From positions 1-32,982 of the forward strand of contig JAKIUJ010000021.1 in assembly GCA_021647625.1 (NCBI GenBank): a stretch of DNA of 32,982 bases, written 5' to 3'. The DNA is from Desulfobacula sp. Its GTDB lineage: Bacteria; Desulfobacterota; Desulfobacteria; Desulfobacterales; Desulfobacteraceae. Shown here in pieces: positions 24,774 through 32,979 of the stretch (position 1 is its first letter; each line of letters opens with the position of its first letter). A program made the translations under genes and the position numbers. A model generated the notes under the pieces. That model was not told the origin of the DNA and did not search any database. It saw only the letters and a program-made list of their open reading frames with translations.

Positions 24774-25600
24774 TAGAAAAGTTCCTTTGTCGTTTCAGAT
24801 TCACCCTTATCATAGCCAAGCGGAGGAAGGATCTGGTCTTTATATCCTTCCTTTGTCATCATCTCAACATAATATTCATAGTGTTCTTCCACCATAAGTT
24901 CCTCGGAAAGATACCCTGTAATAAAAACGGTTCCCATGGGAAATACCGACAATGAATAATGGACATTATACCAATGCCAGATAAACAAAAATAAAGCCGC
25001 CAGTAATGCTTCATCGCTGTGAGCAATCAAGGCATAATTGATTATTTCTCCCGTTAAAAACATTGAAGCCGCCTCTTCGTTCCACATTATCAGACCCGTC
25101 ATGCCGATGATTGCAATACCCCAGAAAGGAGCCCAGTAATCAAATTTTTCTTTCCAGGTGAATCTTGCGCCTTCCGGATGTTCCCCGGTCATGAAAAATA
25201 AATACTTTATCAGTGATAAAATGTCTTTTGCATCTTTTAAATTTGGAATCAAGGGTTGGTTAATAAGCAGCTTTACTAATTTTACAAGGCTTAAGCCTTT
25301 TTTGTTTTTCAAAGGCACAATTTGCCCTTTGTAGATAACAGTGACCATGTATATGACATGATAAACAAATAAACACAGCAGAACCGTACCGGCCATCCTG
25401 TGAATAATCGGTGCAATAGTTATCCCTCCAACCAGGTTATATAAATAAGGGGCCCAGAAAGTATCATGAAATTTTAACGGCATACCAGTTAGAACAAGAA
25501 TCATTACCAATGATGCAAGAATGACATGCTGAATTCTCTGGTTAACTGTGAACCGAAAAAAATATTTTTTATCATTAACTATCTTTATATGCCTTTTCAT
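24773..25600 (-). CDS. Di-heme cytochrome b, inner-membrane quinone-reactive subunit
   Basis: 275 residues with about four to five membrane helices. Histidines placed in or near helices for b-heme ligation: His25, His67, His81, His194, His209 and His214. Similar in shape to formate dehydrogenase/hydrogenase gamma subunits and to cytochrome b subunits found beside multiheme cytochromes. It would oxidise menaquinol (or reduce the quinone) and exchange electrons with the c-type cytochromes encoded on either side. Immediately downstream of the octaheme cytochrome gene with no gap. Family by topology and ligands; the quinone specificity is inferred. Confidence 0.87.
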   Translation of the reverse strand: MKRHIKIVNDKKYFFRFTVNQRIQHVILASLVMILVLTGMPLKFHDTFWAPYLYNLVGGITIAPIIHRMAGTVLLCLFVYHVIYMVTVIYKGQIVPLKNKKGLSLVKLVKLLINQPLIPNLKDAKDILSLIKYLFFMTGEHPEGARFTWKEKFDYWAPFWGIAIIGMTGLIMWNEEAASMFLTGEIINYALIAHSDEALLAALFLFIWHWYNVHYSLSVFPMGTVFITGYLSEELMVEEHYEYYVEMMTKEGYKDQILPPLGYDKGESETTKELF

Positions 25601-26818
25601 TTATTTTTTCCTCCTCCGGGAAAGGGTTGGAAACAGCCGGCGAATTGAATCCAGAAGCATAATCCCCAGCAAAGGAAGAAGTGTCCCTCCGGTTAATATA
25701 ATGAATGCTGATTCAAAATAGTATCGTTTCGGATCCTGTGTTTTGCTGAATTCTGCATGGACCTTAAATTGAGCAAGCCTTGGCGTTGCTTTGGGATGAC
25801 ACTCTATATTTGAGCAGGTTTTGTATTTATTATTTTCATGTGTGGAAGACAATGTGTTTTTGGCACTCAACATCTGGTGCACTGATTCTCCTCTGTTGAC
25901 ATGGCAGTCAAGACAGTCTGGAATCCTTTCATCCAGAAACTCCGCAGCTTTGCCGTGAAAACTTTCTTTATAAGTTGCAACAGCTTTAATAGACATCCCA
26001 TGTCTTTTCACAAGATTTATATCATCATGGCACCTGATACATACTTCTGTAATATTTTTAGGATTCCTGCTTCTTCGCAGACGGGTGGTCACATGATTGT
26101 AGAAACGATAGATAAATTCATCTTTTTTATGGCATACCCTGCACCTGCCTATTGACTGATCGGAAATTCCAGGCATCATTGTTTTATTTAAAGAAACCGG
26201 GCGGTATAAAGGATTATCATGGCATTTCTTACATGTCGGCCGGTCTTCTGGAAATTTTTTGAGTTGTTTGGTCTCATCCAGTTTACCATGCACACTGTTT
26301 TCTAAAAATTGAGCAACATCTTTGTGAGAAAATTTTTGTTCGCTGGAAGGCTCTATTATATGGCACTGGGTTAGACAATCCACTTTTTTTGCAGGATCAT
26401 GGGGTATTTTTTTTATATCTGTATGACATCCTTCACATTTCACCTTGGCATGCATGCTCGAATTAAAGGTTTTTTCATTCACGTATAAAAGCCTGAAAAT
26501 GCCCTTGTCTCCTTCAATTCGGCTTAACCCCGGATATTTATGACATAAGAGGCAATTTCCAATGTCTGCTGCAACAGCTATTTTCGGGCTGCTCAAGACA
26601 AAGCATAATACCAACAAGCTTAAGGCCCACTCAAAAATAACTTTACATTTTGCGAGCCGATTCATCCTGCCCGACTGCGTTGTGAAAACACGGCATATCT
26701 CGATATGCCTTTGGTTCCACGCCTTACCGGCCAGGCTAATCAACTTGCAAAATTGGTAATTAATTTTTGAGTGAGCCCTTAGTAAAAAAAATGTTTTGTG
26801 AACCGGATTTTGTGTCAT
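25601..26818 (-). CDS. Membrane-anchored octaheme c-type cytochrome; signal region split by an inserted repeat
   Basis: 405 residues from ATG 26818 (GAGGGAG just upstream), or 354 from an internal ATG at 26665. Eight heme sites: CLLCH, CEGCH, CLTQCH (CX3CH), CKKCH, CRVCH, CIRCH, CLDCH and CSNIECH (CX4CH). A C-terminal membrane helix (FIILTGGTLLPLLGIMLL) is followed by a basic tail, so it is anchored facing the periplasm. Residues about 14-66 are encoded by a palindromic repeat (26621-26781) inserted in frame within the signal peptide. MTQNPVHKTFFLL and SLLVLCFVLSSPKIAVAA look like the two halves of the original signal. Starting at 26665 gives MNRLAKCKVIFEWALSLLVL.., which is a good signal peptide by itself. 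Confidence 0.87.
   Translation of the reverse strand: MTQNPVHKTFFLLRAHSKINYQFCKLISLAGKAWNQRHIEICRVFTTQSGRMNRLAKCKVIFEWALSLLVLCFVLSSPKIAVAADIGNCLLCHKYPGLSRIEGDKGIFRLLYVNEKTFNSSMHAKVKCEGCHTDIKKIPHDPAKKVDCLTQCHIIEPSSEQKFSHKDVAQFLENSVHGKLDETKQLKKFPEDRPTCKKCHDNPLYRPVSLNKTMMPGISDQSIGRCRVCHKKDEFIYRFYNHVTTRLRRSRNPKNITEVCIRCHDDINLVKRHGMSIKAVATYKESFHGKAAEFLDERIPDCLDCHVNRGESVHQMLSAKNTLSSTHENNKYKTCSNIECHPKATPRLAQFKVHAEFSKTQDPKRYYFESAFIILTGGTLLPLLGIMLLDSIRRLFPTLSRRRKK
26621..26781. repeat. MITE-like palindrome inserted in the octaheme cytochrome gene
   Basis: About 160 bp, imperfectly palindromic over its whole length. Ends are TAAGGCCCACTCAAAAAT (left) and, inverted, TAAGGGCTCACTCAAAAAT (right). The centre is GGCATAT-CTCG-ATATGCC (26692-26709). 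The flanks TTAA (26620-26623) and TTAG (26779-26782) could be an eroded 4-bp target duplication. The net insertion is then 159 bp, divisible by three, and the frame through it is open. Shares GGCG and CAACGNAG boxes with the element at 11614. Confidence 0.75.
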
Positions 26819-26853
26819 TGACTCCCTCTTTCAAATTAAATTTGATTTACCTT

Positions 26854-28590
26854 TCAGTTCTTTTTACCCTTCCAGTCATTAAACTCATCATACCCCCATC
26901 TCTGATGATTTCTTCCATGACAGCTTAAAAAACACTGTCCTGTAAACCTTCCTAAATCCTCAAAATATCTGTCCCCTCGATTGCTTGGTTGTACAATTGT
27001 AATATCAAAATTTATCAGATGGCTGTTGTTGGTACTATTCCCCTGCAAACTGCTGATACCGTGAGGATCGTGGCAGGCAGAACAGGGTGTCCGGTCATCA
27101 AGATGCTCCTTATGCGGAAATCCGCTCTGGTCGCTCAGAAGACTGGCTCTGCTGTGGCACTTATAGCATAAGTCGTACTCATAAGGGCTTTCCGTGGTAT
27201 AATCATTTGTATTGTAATTTTTTTCCAATAAAAACTTATAGCTTGAACCATGGGGACCTTTGGGGCCGGCTGCTTCGTCATTGTTATGGCAGTCCGTACA
27301 GCTTATGATGGTATTGCTTGAAAATCCAGACAAAAGGCTGGGCACATCAGGGTTATTTCCAACAGTCTGAACCGGATGATATGAAGGATTACCCGGAGCA
27401 AATTCCAATTGAGTATCCAGTTGCCCGATTTCCCGGGTAACAGGGTAAGAGGTGATCACATTATTTTGACCATGACATTTTGAACAGATTGAGTAGAGAT
27501 TTTGAGCATTGGCAATCTTTTGTCCATTGGAATCAATTCCCGAAACCCCCTGATTCGCACCGGATACTAAAGGAGGTCCTGGTGACTGGCTGTTATTTGC
27601 CTGGTGAGGATTATGGCAATCCACGCACTCAACATGACTGGGCACGGTGTATGAATCAAAACTCTCTGCTGCATCATGTTTATTTGAATAGTTCTGTACA
27701 GGGTGTTTATACTGTTTTGTCACCTGCATTTCAATATTTTTGGATGCAACATTTGAGTTATGACAGCCCAGACAATTATCCTCTTCAAAAGCATAATGTA
27801 AAAGTCTTTGTTTTCCTCCTGCTGAATGGGAGGTATGACAATTATTACACCCGTTTTCAGCCACAGTGGCATAATCAGCACCAGCCCAGGGATCTGTTCC
27901 CTGGCCGTTCCACTGGGCATTGGAGGCAGAATGAGAACTCAGTACCCAACCCGTTCGCGAATGACAGGCAGTGCACAGACCCGAATATTGATTTGACATT
28001 ACCAGAAAATTATTAAAGGCATCATCATGGGGATTATGGCATGCTGTGCATTGCAGAATCCGGTCATCTTCAAGCTTAATTTGTTCAGGCAGGGTCGACG
28101 GCAGTTCAAGCTCCGTATTTGAAACCGCAAGACTTGTGTCATAAACAAATGAGACAGGATGATCATCGGATAAGTCCGTTCCAAGGTTTGATTCTCCAGG
28201 CGGCATTAAACGAATACCACCGACAAAAACGACCTCATCAGGCCTTGAAACAAGCCCGCCAAGGGCAATTGTTCCGTCATGGCAGCTTAAACACTGCCGG
28301 GAAGCTCCGGTGGGCTGCCCAGGCGTTGCATGGAGGGTTGAACTGGCATATGGGGTATAAGTTGTTGCCTGGGCGCTATGGTTCCACAAAAAAGGAATAT
28401 CTTTTGTTGCTCCGTGGGGGACATGGCAGAATATGCATATCTCATCTTCGGTGGCGGCCTTGTTAGCGCCGGGTCCTGTTACCGATAAATTGTGTTTGGT
28501 AAGACTTATACTCCCGGGAAATGCACTGGAAAAAACAAACAATATCATTAAAACGGCAGCCGGCAGATATATGGAAATATGCTTAACCAT
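26854..28590 (-). CDS. Exported dodecaheme c-type cytochrome
   Basis: 578 residues with a signal peptide (MVKHISIYLPAAVLMILFVF..) and twelve heme sites. Eleven are CXXCH (CIFCH, CLSCH, CTACH twice, CNNCH, CLGCH, CVDCH, CSKCH, CTDCH, CYKCH, CSACH) and one near the C-terminus is CFLSCH (CX3CH). Doubled-CXXCH-type motifs with CHNPH/CHVPHG signatures match the large outer-surface or periplasm-spanning cytochromes of metal reducers and syntrophs. No lipobox and no C-terminal anchor. ATG 28590 has AAGGA six bases upstream and overlaps the preceding NHL lipoprotein gene by 8 bp. Probably the main conductor across the periplasm or through the beta-barrel two genes upstream. Confidence 0.92.
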   Translation of the reverse strand: MVKHISIYLPAAVLMILFVFSSAFPGSISLTKHNLSVTGPGANKAATEDEICIFCHVPHGATKDIPFLWNHSAQATTYTPYASSTLHATPGQPTGASRQCLSCHDGTIALGGLVSRPDEVVFVGGIRLMPPGESNLGTDLSDDHPVSFVYDTSLAVSNTELELPSTLPEQIKLEDDRILQCTACHNPHDDAFNNFLVMSNQYSGLCTACHSRTGWVLSSHSASNAQWNGQGTDPWAGADYATVAENGCNNCHTSHSAGGKQRLLHYAFEEDNCLGCHNSNVASKNIEMQVTKQYKHPVQNYSNKHDAAESFDSYTVPSHVECVDCHNPHQANNSQSPGPPLVSGANQGVSGIDSNGQKIANAQNLYSICSKCHGQNNVITSYPVTREIGQLDTQLEFAPGNPSYHPVQTVGNNPDVPSLLSGFSSNTIISCTDCHNNDEAAGPKGPHGSSYKFLLEKNYNTNDYTTESPYEYDLCYKCHSRASLLSDQSGFPHKEHLDDRTPCSACHDPHGISSLQGNSTNNSHLINFDITIVQPSNRGDRYFEDLGRFTGQCFLSCHGRNHQRWGYDEFNDWKGKKN

Positions 28591-29701
28591 TGTTATCCTT
28601 TACCAGTTCAGGCGGCGTTTTCAAAAATTGAAAAATCTGTATCCGCTTGTTATAAGAATCTGCAACATATATCTTGTCATTTTTATCTATAAAAATACCG
28701 GTTGGCAGCCAGAACTGCCCTGATTGATTGCCATGGCTGCCAAAAGCCATTAAAAGCCTGTTCTGCTTATCAAATATTTGAATATTATCAAACAGGTTGT
28801 CCACAACATAAATATTGCCTTCACTGTCCGAAGCCACGCCTTTGGGTCTTGTAAAATAACCGGGATTATCCCCTGCACTGCCAAATGAGCGTATAAAAAT
28901 TCCTTTGGGTGAAAAAATCTGGATTCTAAAGTTGAGCGAATCAGAAACGATTATGTTTCCATTTTTTTCAACAAAAATATTTGTGGGAAAATGCAGCCAG
29001 CCGTCTCTTGTCCCTCCTCTGCCGAACATTCCTGTTAAATTGAGTGTTTCAAGATCGTAACGGAAGATATTTGCACTTTTGGTATCAACAACAAGAAGCT
29101 CGGAAGTTTTTTCATTTATGGCAACTCCGGTGGGTCTCTCAAAAACACCTTTCCCGATTTGTCCGGCATATTTTTTTCCATTATTTATAAAAATTTTCAC
29201 AACTCCCTGCTGGGAGTCACTGACAAAAATTCTTTTGTCTTTATCATCTATTGCCAGGTCAATGGGAGATAAAAAGGGAGATAAAAAAGGGGCCTTATTG
29301 TTTGGGAAAGCATAATATTCTTTTTGCTGAACATTAAAAACATGCACAATTTTAAGATAGGTGTCCACAACATAAAGATTGCCGTTTGAATCGGTTTCAA
29401 CGCCATATGGCGAAACAATTGAATTTATTGTCTTTCCTGCAAGATAATCAAAAATTTTTTGAAAAAATCCTTTTTTAATCTTAAAATCCATAGGATTCGA
29501 AACAGAAGATAAAAATCTTATCCGAGCGGTCTCAGGTTCTTTTGGCCATACAAGAACAGGCTTTATTGCATCATTAACCGGCACAGTATTTTTCTGACAG
29601 GATGCAAACAAGCTGACAAAAATCAGTAACGCCGCAATCACCCTTGAATAGTGCCTTACCGAAAACTCGTGTTTGGACGAATATGTGTATCTGGCTACCA
29701 T
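28583..29701 (-). CDS. NHL beta-propeller lipoprotein
   Basis: 372 residues. Lipoprotein signal with lipobox LFASC (Cys about 35) after an unusually long 20-residue n-region (YSSKHEFSVRHY), which is encoded by a fragment of the repeat family (29649-29680). Six NHL blades, e.g. RPTGVAINEKTSELLVVDTK, RPKGVASDSEGNIYVVDNLF and LPTGIFIDKNDKIYVADSYN. The gene overlaps the beta-barrel gene by 7 bp and the dodecaheme gene by 8 bp. Likely outer-membrane anchored and close to the barrel, as a scaffold or docking part of the conduit. No catalytic motif seen. Confidence 0.9.
   Translation of the reverse strand: MVARYTYSSKHEFSVRHYSRVIAALLIFVSLFASCQKNTVPVNDAIKPVLVWPKEPETARIRFLSSVSNPMDFKIKKGFFQKIFDYLAGKTINSIVSPYGVETDSNGNLYVVDTYLKIVHVFNVQQKEYYAFPNNKAPFLSPFLSPIDLAIDDKDKRIFVSDSQQGVVKIFINNGKKYAGQIGKGVFERPTGVAINEKTSELLVVDTKSANIFRYDLETLNLTGMFGRGGTRDGWLHFPTNIFVEKNGNIIVSDSLNFRIQIFSPKGIFIRSFGSAGDNPGYFTRPKGVASDSEGNIYVVDNLFDNIQIFDKQNRLLMAFGSHGNQSGQFWLPTGIFIDKNDKIYVADSYNKRIQIFQFLKTPPELVKDNNG
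29649..29680. repeat. End fragment of the 11614 repeat family inside an NHL gene
   Basis: Matches 11594-11625 at 29 of 32 positions (shared core CGTGTTTGGACGA). Only the terminal piece is present; the rest of the palindrome is absent. It encodes the n-region of the NHL lipoprotein signal peptide. Confidence 0.7.
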
Positions 29702-31653
29702 AGACTCCTGGACACTCTAAAATAAATTGAGTTAAGCTGCCGTGATTGACTTGATGCACCATCTTTTTCATAAATAAATATGTACTTGATACTGGTGCTC
29801 CAGATTCCATAAAACATATCAACCTCTGCTGAAAAACCATGATCCAATGTATCTATTGAGTCTCCGGAAATCCCGTTTCTATAACCTTCAAGACTTATCT
29901 TCCAGGATCTTGACGGAGCATAATCAACTTGAGATCTTAATAGATAAAATGTTTCATTTTCATTGATATCTTTAAATTTTGAAACTCCATAGATTGCAGA
30001 CAACATGGTAAAAACACTTCTTGAATACCTGTATGATATAGCTTGCTCAGCAGTCCATCTTGAATTGGAAGTTCCGGATTCACTATTTGTATTCTGATAA
30101 AACAGTCTGGTTCTGGACCATTTGACGTCCCAGGCTATGTCACCTGTCTGGATAACATCTTTGTCCAGGTAATCAGGTGGTACACCGCCTTTATAAAACT
30201 GCTCATACCGGTTATACAGGTAACTTATAGATAAAGGTTCAATTGGGATATAGGTAATCCCGTATGACTGACTCAAGGTTGCATCATCATAGTTTGAAGG
30301 ATTATCAAATTGATAACTTACCAGAACATTTTCCCCATCGGCAATGGCCCCAAGGGGCACCCGCCTTATTCTTACAAAGGGTGTCACCTGGGTAATGATA
30401 TAGTCGATATTTTCTATATATCTGATTGAACTGGCTGCATTTGTAACAATGATAGAACCCGGATCAATATATTTCTCATTCAAAAAAACCAGTTGTGTTG
30501 TGTTCAGGGTATGCGGCTCATTTAATGTTTGAATCAATCCATCAGAAACATTCCTGAATCTGATCCGGTAATTATTATTAGAGATTAAACGAAATTCTCC
30601 CAGAGGTGTACTCTTTTGATAATCCAGTCCCATCCCGCTTGAATAGATCTGTTCGCTTCCTCCCTGATACTCTCTGGCTGATGCCTCTCCTGTTAAGTTT
30701 GCCTGGAGATTATCAAATATATCATAGTTCAATCCAGCTGTTATAGTCATTGTTTCACTGTTAAATTCGCCGTATTTTGTATTTGAATAGTATGCCTGCC
30801 CGTTAAAATCTAATTCTTCTGTTTGTTCCCAGAAAAAATTTTGATTAAAGGTAATTGTAGAATTATTGAACAAAGTGCCTTTTGTTTCTCTATATTGCAG
30901 GTAAGAAATAAGGGAGCGTCTTTGATCTTTTGAAAATTCCCATATATTGTTAAGATCGCTATCCAATGTTTTAACGTTTGAAAAAAAACCATTCGTATTC
31001 TGGGTCTTATCAATAAAAGAAATATTGAGTGAGGATTTATTATTTTCCTTTGGCAGCCTCATGTCCAGTTTGAATTCATCTTCCACATCAATTGAACTGT
31101 AAAAACCTGTCTGATTGATGCTGTTGTGTACATATCCAATTATGGTGGGAAGTGTGCGGTATTTTAATACCAGGTTTGTTCCATAGGTTGTTGCCAGAGA
31201 ATCGGATTTACTGGCAAAGGAACCTGTTATATCATTGTCCTGCTTTCTTGCAAAAAACTGCAGCGTATAGGGTTTGAACTGGAAAACAGAAGCATCAAAA
31301 TAATATCCCATAAAATACGATTTAATATTATTTGAGGCAGATATAGTACCAATAGTATGATCTTCAAATGTCTGGGTCCATTCAGGAGAAAGACCGAGCT
31401 TAAAATCGAAAAGGGCTGGATGATAAACCCAGCCTTTGGTTTCAATGTTCAAGTGCTCAGTATAATCATTTATGGTATCTGTGGAATTGATATTTTTACC
31501 TTTCCTGATTTCCCGGGTAGCTTCGTATGAGAGATCTGCAGCAAGCTTTGGTCTGCTGAAATAAAAAATTTTTTGAGCATTTGCGGGATGAAAGCCCAAA
31601 ACACAAAAAATAATGGTGATAAATATAGTATAATATACACAGGTGTTCTGCAT
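29695..31653 (-). CDS. Large outer-membrane beta-barrel (porin-like conduit candidate)
   Basis: 652 residues with a signal peptide ending in PANA-Q near residue 26. The rest alternates polar and aromatic/hydrophobic residues in many predicted strands and ends in an aromatic C-terminal residue (YFRVSRSLW), the BamA-recognised beta-signal. No heme motif. Size and gene context match the porin partner of porin-cytochrome complexes, in which a barrel holds a multiheme cytochrome across the outer membrane. I cannot assign it to a named family (MtrB, OmbB, ExtD) by sequence. It lies between two NHL lipoprotein genes, with 38 bp to the upstream one. Confidence 0.85.
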   Translation of the reverse strand: MQNTCVYYTIFITIIFCVLGFHPANAQKIFYFSRPKLAADLSYEATREIRKGKNINSTDTINDYTEHLNIETKGWVYHPALFDFKLGLSPEWTQTFEDHTIGTISASNNIKSYFMGYYFDASVFQFKPYTLQFFARKQDNDITGSFASKSDSLATTYGTNLVLKYRTLPTIIGYVHNSINQTGFYSSIDVEDEFKLDMRLPKENNKSSLNISFIDKTQNTNGFFSNVKTLDSDLNNIWEFSKDQRRSLISYLQYRETKGTLFNNSTITFNQNFFWEQTEELDFNGQAYYSNTKYGEFNSETMTITAGLNYDIFDNLQANLTGEASAREYQGGSEQIYSSGMGLDYQKSTPLGEFRLISNNNYRIRFRNVSDGLIQTLNEPHTLNTTQLVFLNEKYIDPGSIIVTNAASSIRYIENIDYIITQVTPFVRIRRVPLGAIADGENVLVSYQFDNPSNYDDATLSQSYGITYIPIEPLSISYLYNRYEQFYKGGVPPDYLDKDVIQTGDIAWDVKWSRTRLFYQNTNSESGTSNSRWTAEQAISYRYSRSVFTMLSAIYGVSKFKDINENETFYLLRSQVDYAPSRSWKISLEGYRNGISGDSIDTLDHGFSAEVDMFYGIWSTSIKYIFIYEKDGASSQSRQLNSIYFRVSRSLW

Positions 31654-31691
31654 CTGTTTAGTTTTGAATAAACGATTTAATTATTGAACCG

Positions 31692-32801
31692 TTAATCACC
31701 TCCTCCGGATAGGGATCCACCAATCCAGTCACCAAATCCATAAACATTGATTTTATCTTTTCCAAAAGTATTGAGTACATAAAAAACATACTTGAGCTTA
31801 AAATCCTTGTCTGCAAACTTGTTAAAATATTCCACATTATCATAGTCTACATGAATTCCTGCAGGCAGATACATACTTCCCGGAGCAGAACCTGATCCGC
31901 CAAAGAAAAAGAGAAGTTTACCGGACTTGTCATCAAATATCTGGACATTTTCAAAAGCTGCATCCGCAACATACAAATGCCCTTCTTTGTCTATGGCAAT
32001 ACCTTTAGGTCTGGCAAAAGATCCCAGAGTGTCACCGATTTGACCGAAAGTTTTAATATGTCTGCCCTGGGCATCTAATTTCTGAATTCTGTAGTTAAAA
32101 GCGTCATTGACAAAAATATTACCTTCCAGGTCAGTCACAACACGGGTAGGTTTATAGAACTGGCCTTGTTTGAGTCCACCTGTTCCAATAGCATTTATTA
32201 TTTTTCCGGTCAATTTATCTAATACAAAAATTTTATTTTTTTCAAGATCTGCAACATAAATCTTATTTTCAAAAACAGCAACATCAACAGGTTTACCAAA
32301 TATCTCTTTGTTGCCATACGCTTTTAAAAACTTATTATCCGGACCAAATGCAATAATCTGCTTTCTTCTCATGTCTGCAATATATTTGGTCTCATCATCT
32401 GAGACCCAGATGCCTGATGGATCGATTAAGGCCCCAAGCCTCTGGTCTTTTAGATAATCAATCTGTTTATTGATTAAATCTATGATTATTAGTTTATTAA
32501 ATGATTTATCCAGAACAAAAAGTTTTCCTCTGGTAGAACCAATATCATAGGGTTTTTCCAAACGCTTGATGGACACTTCTTTTCCGAGCAGAAATTCCCT
32601 GAAATCACTCTTTTTTTCCTGTCCCAGATCATCTTCGCTTGAAATGCTTGTCAAAAACTGCAGTTTAGGCAGTTGTGGCAGCGGTGGATAAAAGATTACC
32701 TCCTGCTCCATTTTTTTTACCGTGGGAGCTGCGCATCCAGAAAGCAATATCAGGACTGCCAGTAAAAAAAGTTTTATCTCAATCCATCTCATTTTCAACA
32801 T
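31692..32801 (-). CDS. NHL beta-propeller lipoprotein, first gene of the conduit operon in view
   Basis: 369 residues from ATG 32801 (MLKMRW); ATG 32792 (MRWIEIK) is 11 bases after AAGGA and equally possible. The frame stays open to 32954, but that extension is made of tandem repeats (AIGVSAIGVSAIG) and lacks a signal. Lipoprotein signal LFLLAVLILLSGC, then six NHL-like blades such as KPVDVAVFENKIYVADLE and RPKGIAIDKEGHLYVADAAF. The sixth blade is stretched. The C-terminus is Gly-rich (WIGGSLSGGGD). Similar to the NHL lipoprotein at 28583 and probably a paralogue. Outer-membrane-anchored scaffold role inferred from context. Confidence 0.88.
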   Translation of the reverse strand: MLKMRWIEIKLFLLAVLILLSGCAAPTVKKMEQEVIFYPPLPQLPKLQFLTSISSEDDLGQEKKSDFREFLLGKEVSIKRLEKPYDIGSTRGKLFVLDKSFNKLIIIDLINKQIDYLKDQRLGALIDPSGIWVSDDETKYIADMRRKQIIAFGPDNKFLKAYGNKEIFGKPVDVAVFENKIYVADLEKNKIFVLDKLTGKIINAIGTGGLKQGQFYKPTRVVTDLEGNIFVNDAFNYRIQKLDAQGRHIKTFGQIGDTLGSFARPKGIAIDKEGHLYVADAAFENVQIFDDKSGKLLFFFGGSGSAPGSMYLPAGIHVDYDNVEYFNKFADKDFKLKYVFYVLNTFGKDKINVYGFGDWIGGSLSGGGD

Positions 32802-32860
32802 AATCCTTTTTTCCAGGGGCGAGTTCAAAGTTTGTGGACTCGTAAAAAATCCATTCGAAG

Positions 32861-32903
32861 CTCCAATGGCTGAAACTCCAATGGCTGAAACTCCGATGGC
32901 TAA
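32861..32903. repeat. 15-bp tandem repeat, 2.9 copies
   Basis: CTCCAATGGCTGAAA at 32861-32875 and 32876-32890, identical, then a partial third copy with one change (32891-32903). It lies in the leader of the NHL lipoprotein gene and inside the arm of the edge palindrome. On the minus strand it would encode AIGVS repeats, but translation there is unlikely. Confidence 0.85.
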
Positions 32904-32939
32904 GCACAAAAGTTCGATATACAAGGCGTAAATTTTTTT

Positions 32940-32979
32940 ACAGACACTCAACAATACATACAGTATGTTAAGTGTCTGT
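32940..32979. repeat. Central palindrome of a repeat element cut by the window edge
   Basis: ACAGACACTCAACA (32940-32953) and TGTTAAGTGTCTGT (32966-32979) are inverted repeats with 13 of 14 matches. The core CATAC-A-GTATG lies between. The preceding AAGGCGTAAATTTTTTTA (32923-32940) resembles GAGGCGCAAGAAAT in the element at 11614, so this is probably the middle of a further family member whose right arm lies outside. Confidence 0.6.

Noticed and set aside
24363-24776. 137-codon plus-strand frame opposite the triheme cytochrome
   Set aside because: Antisense shadow with Phe-rich low-complexity sequence, a mirror of Lys/Glu-rich coding.
27480-28016. 178-codon plus-strand frame opposite the dodecaheme cytochrome
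   Set aside because: Antisense shadow of a well-supported cytochrome gene; no recognisable domain or ribosome site.
32861-32903. CRISPR array
   Set aside because: The units are 15 bp, directly abutting and without spacers, and no cas genes are present.
32722-32931. Plus-strand frame with PMAET repeats
   Set aside because: Produced by the 15-bp tandem repeat and the antisense of a lipoprotein signal; no independent support.
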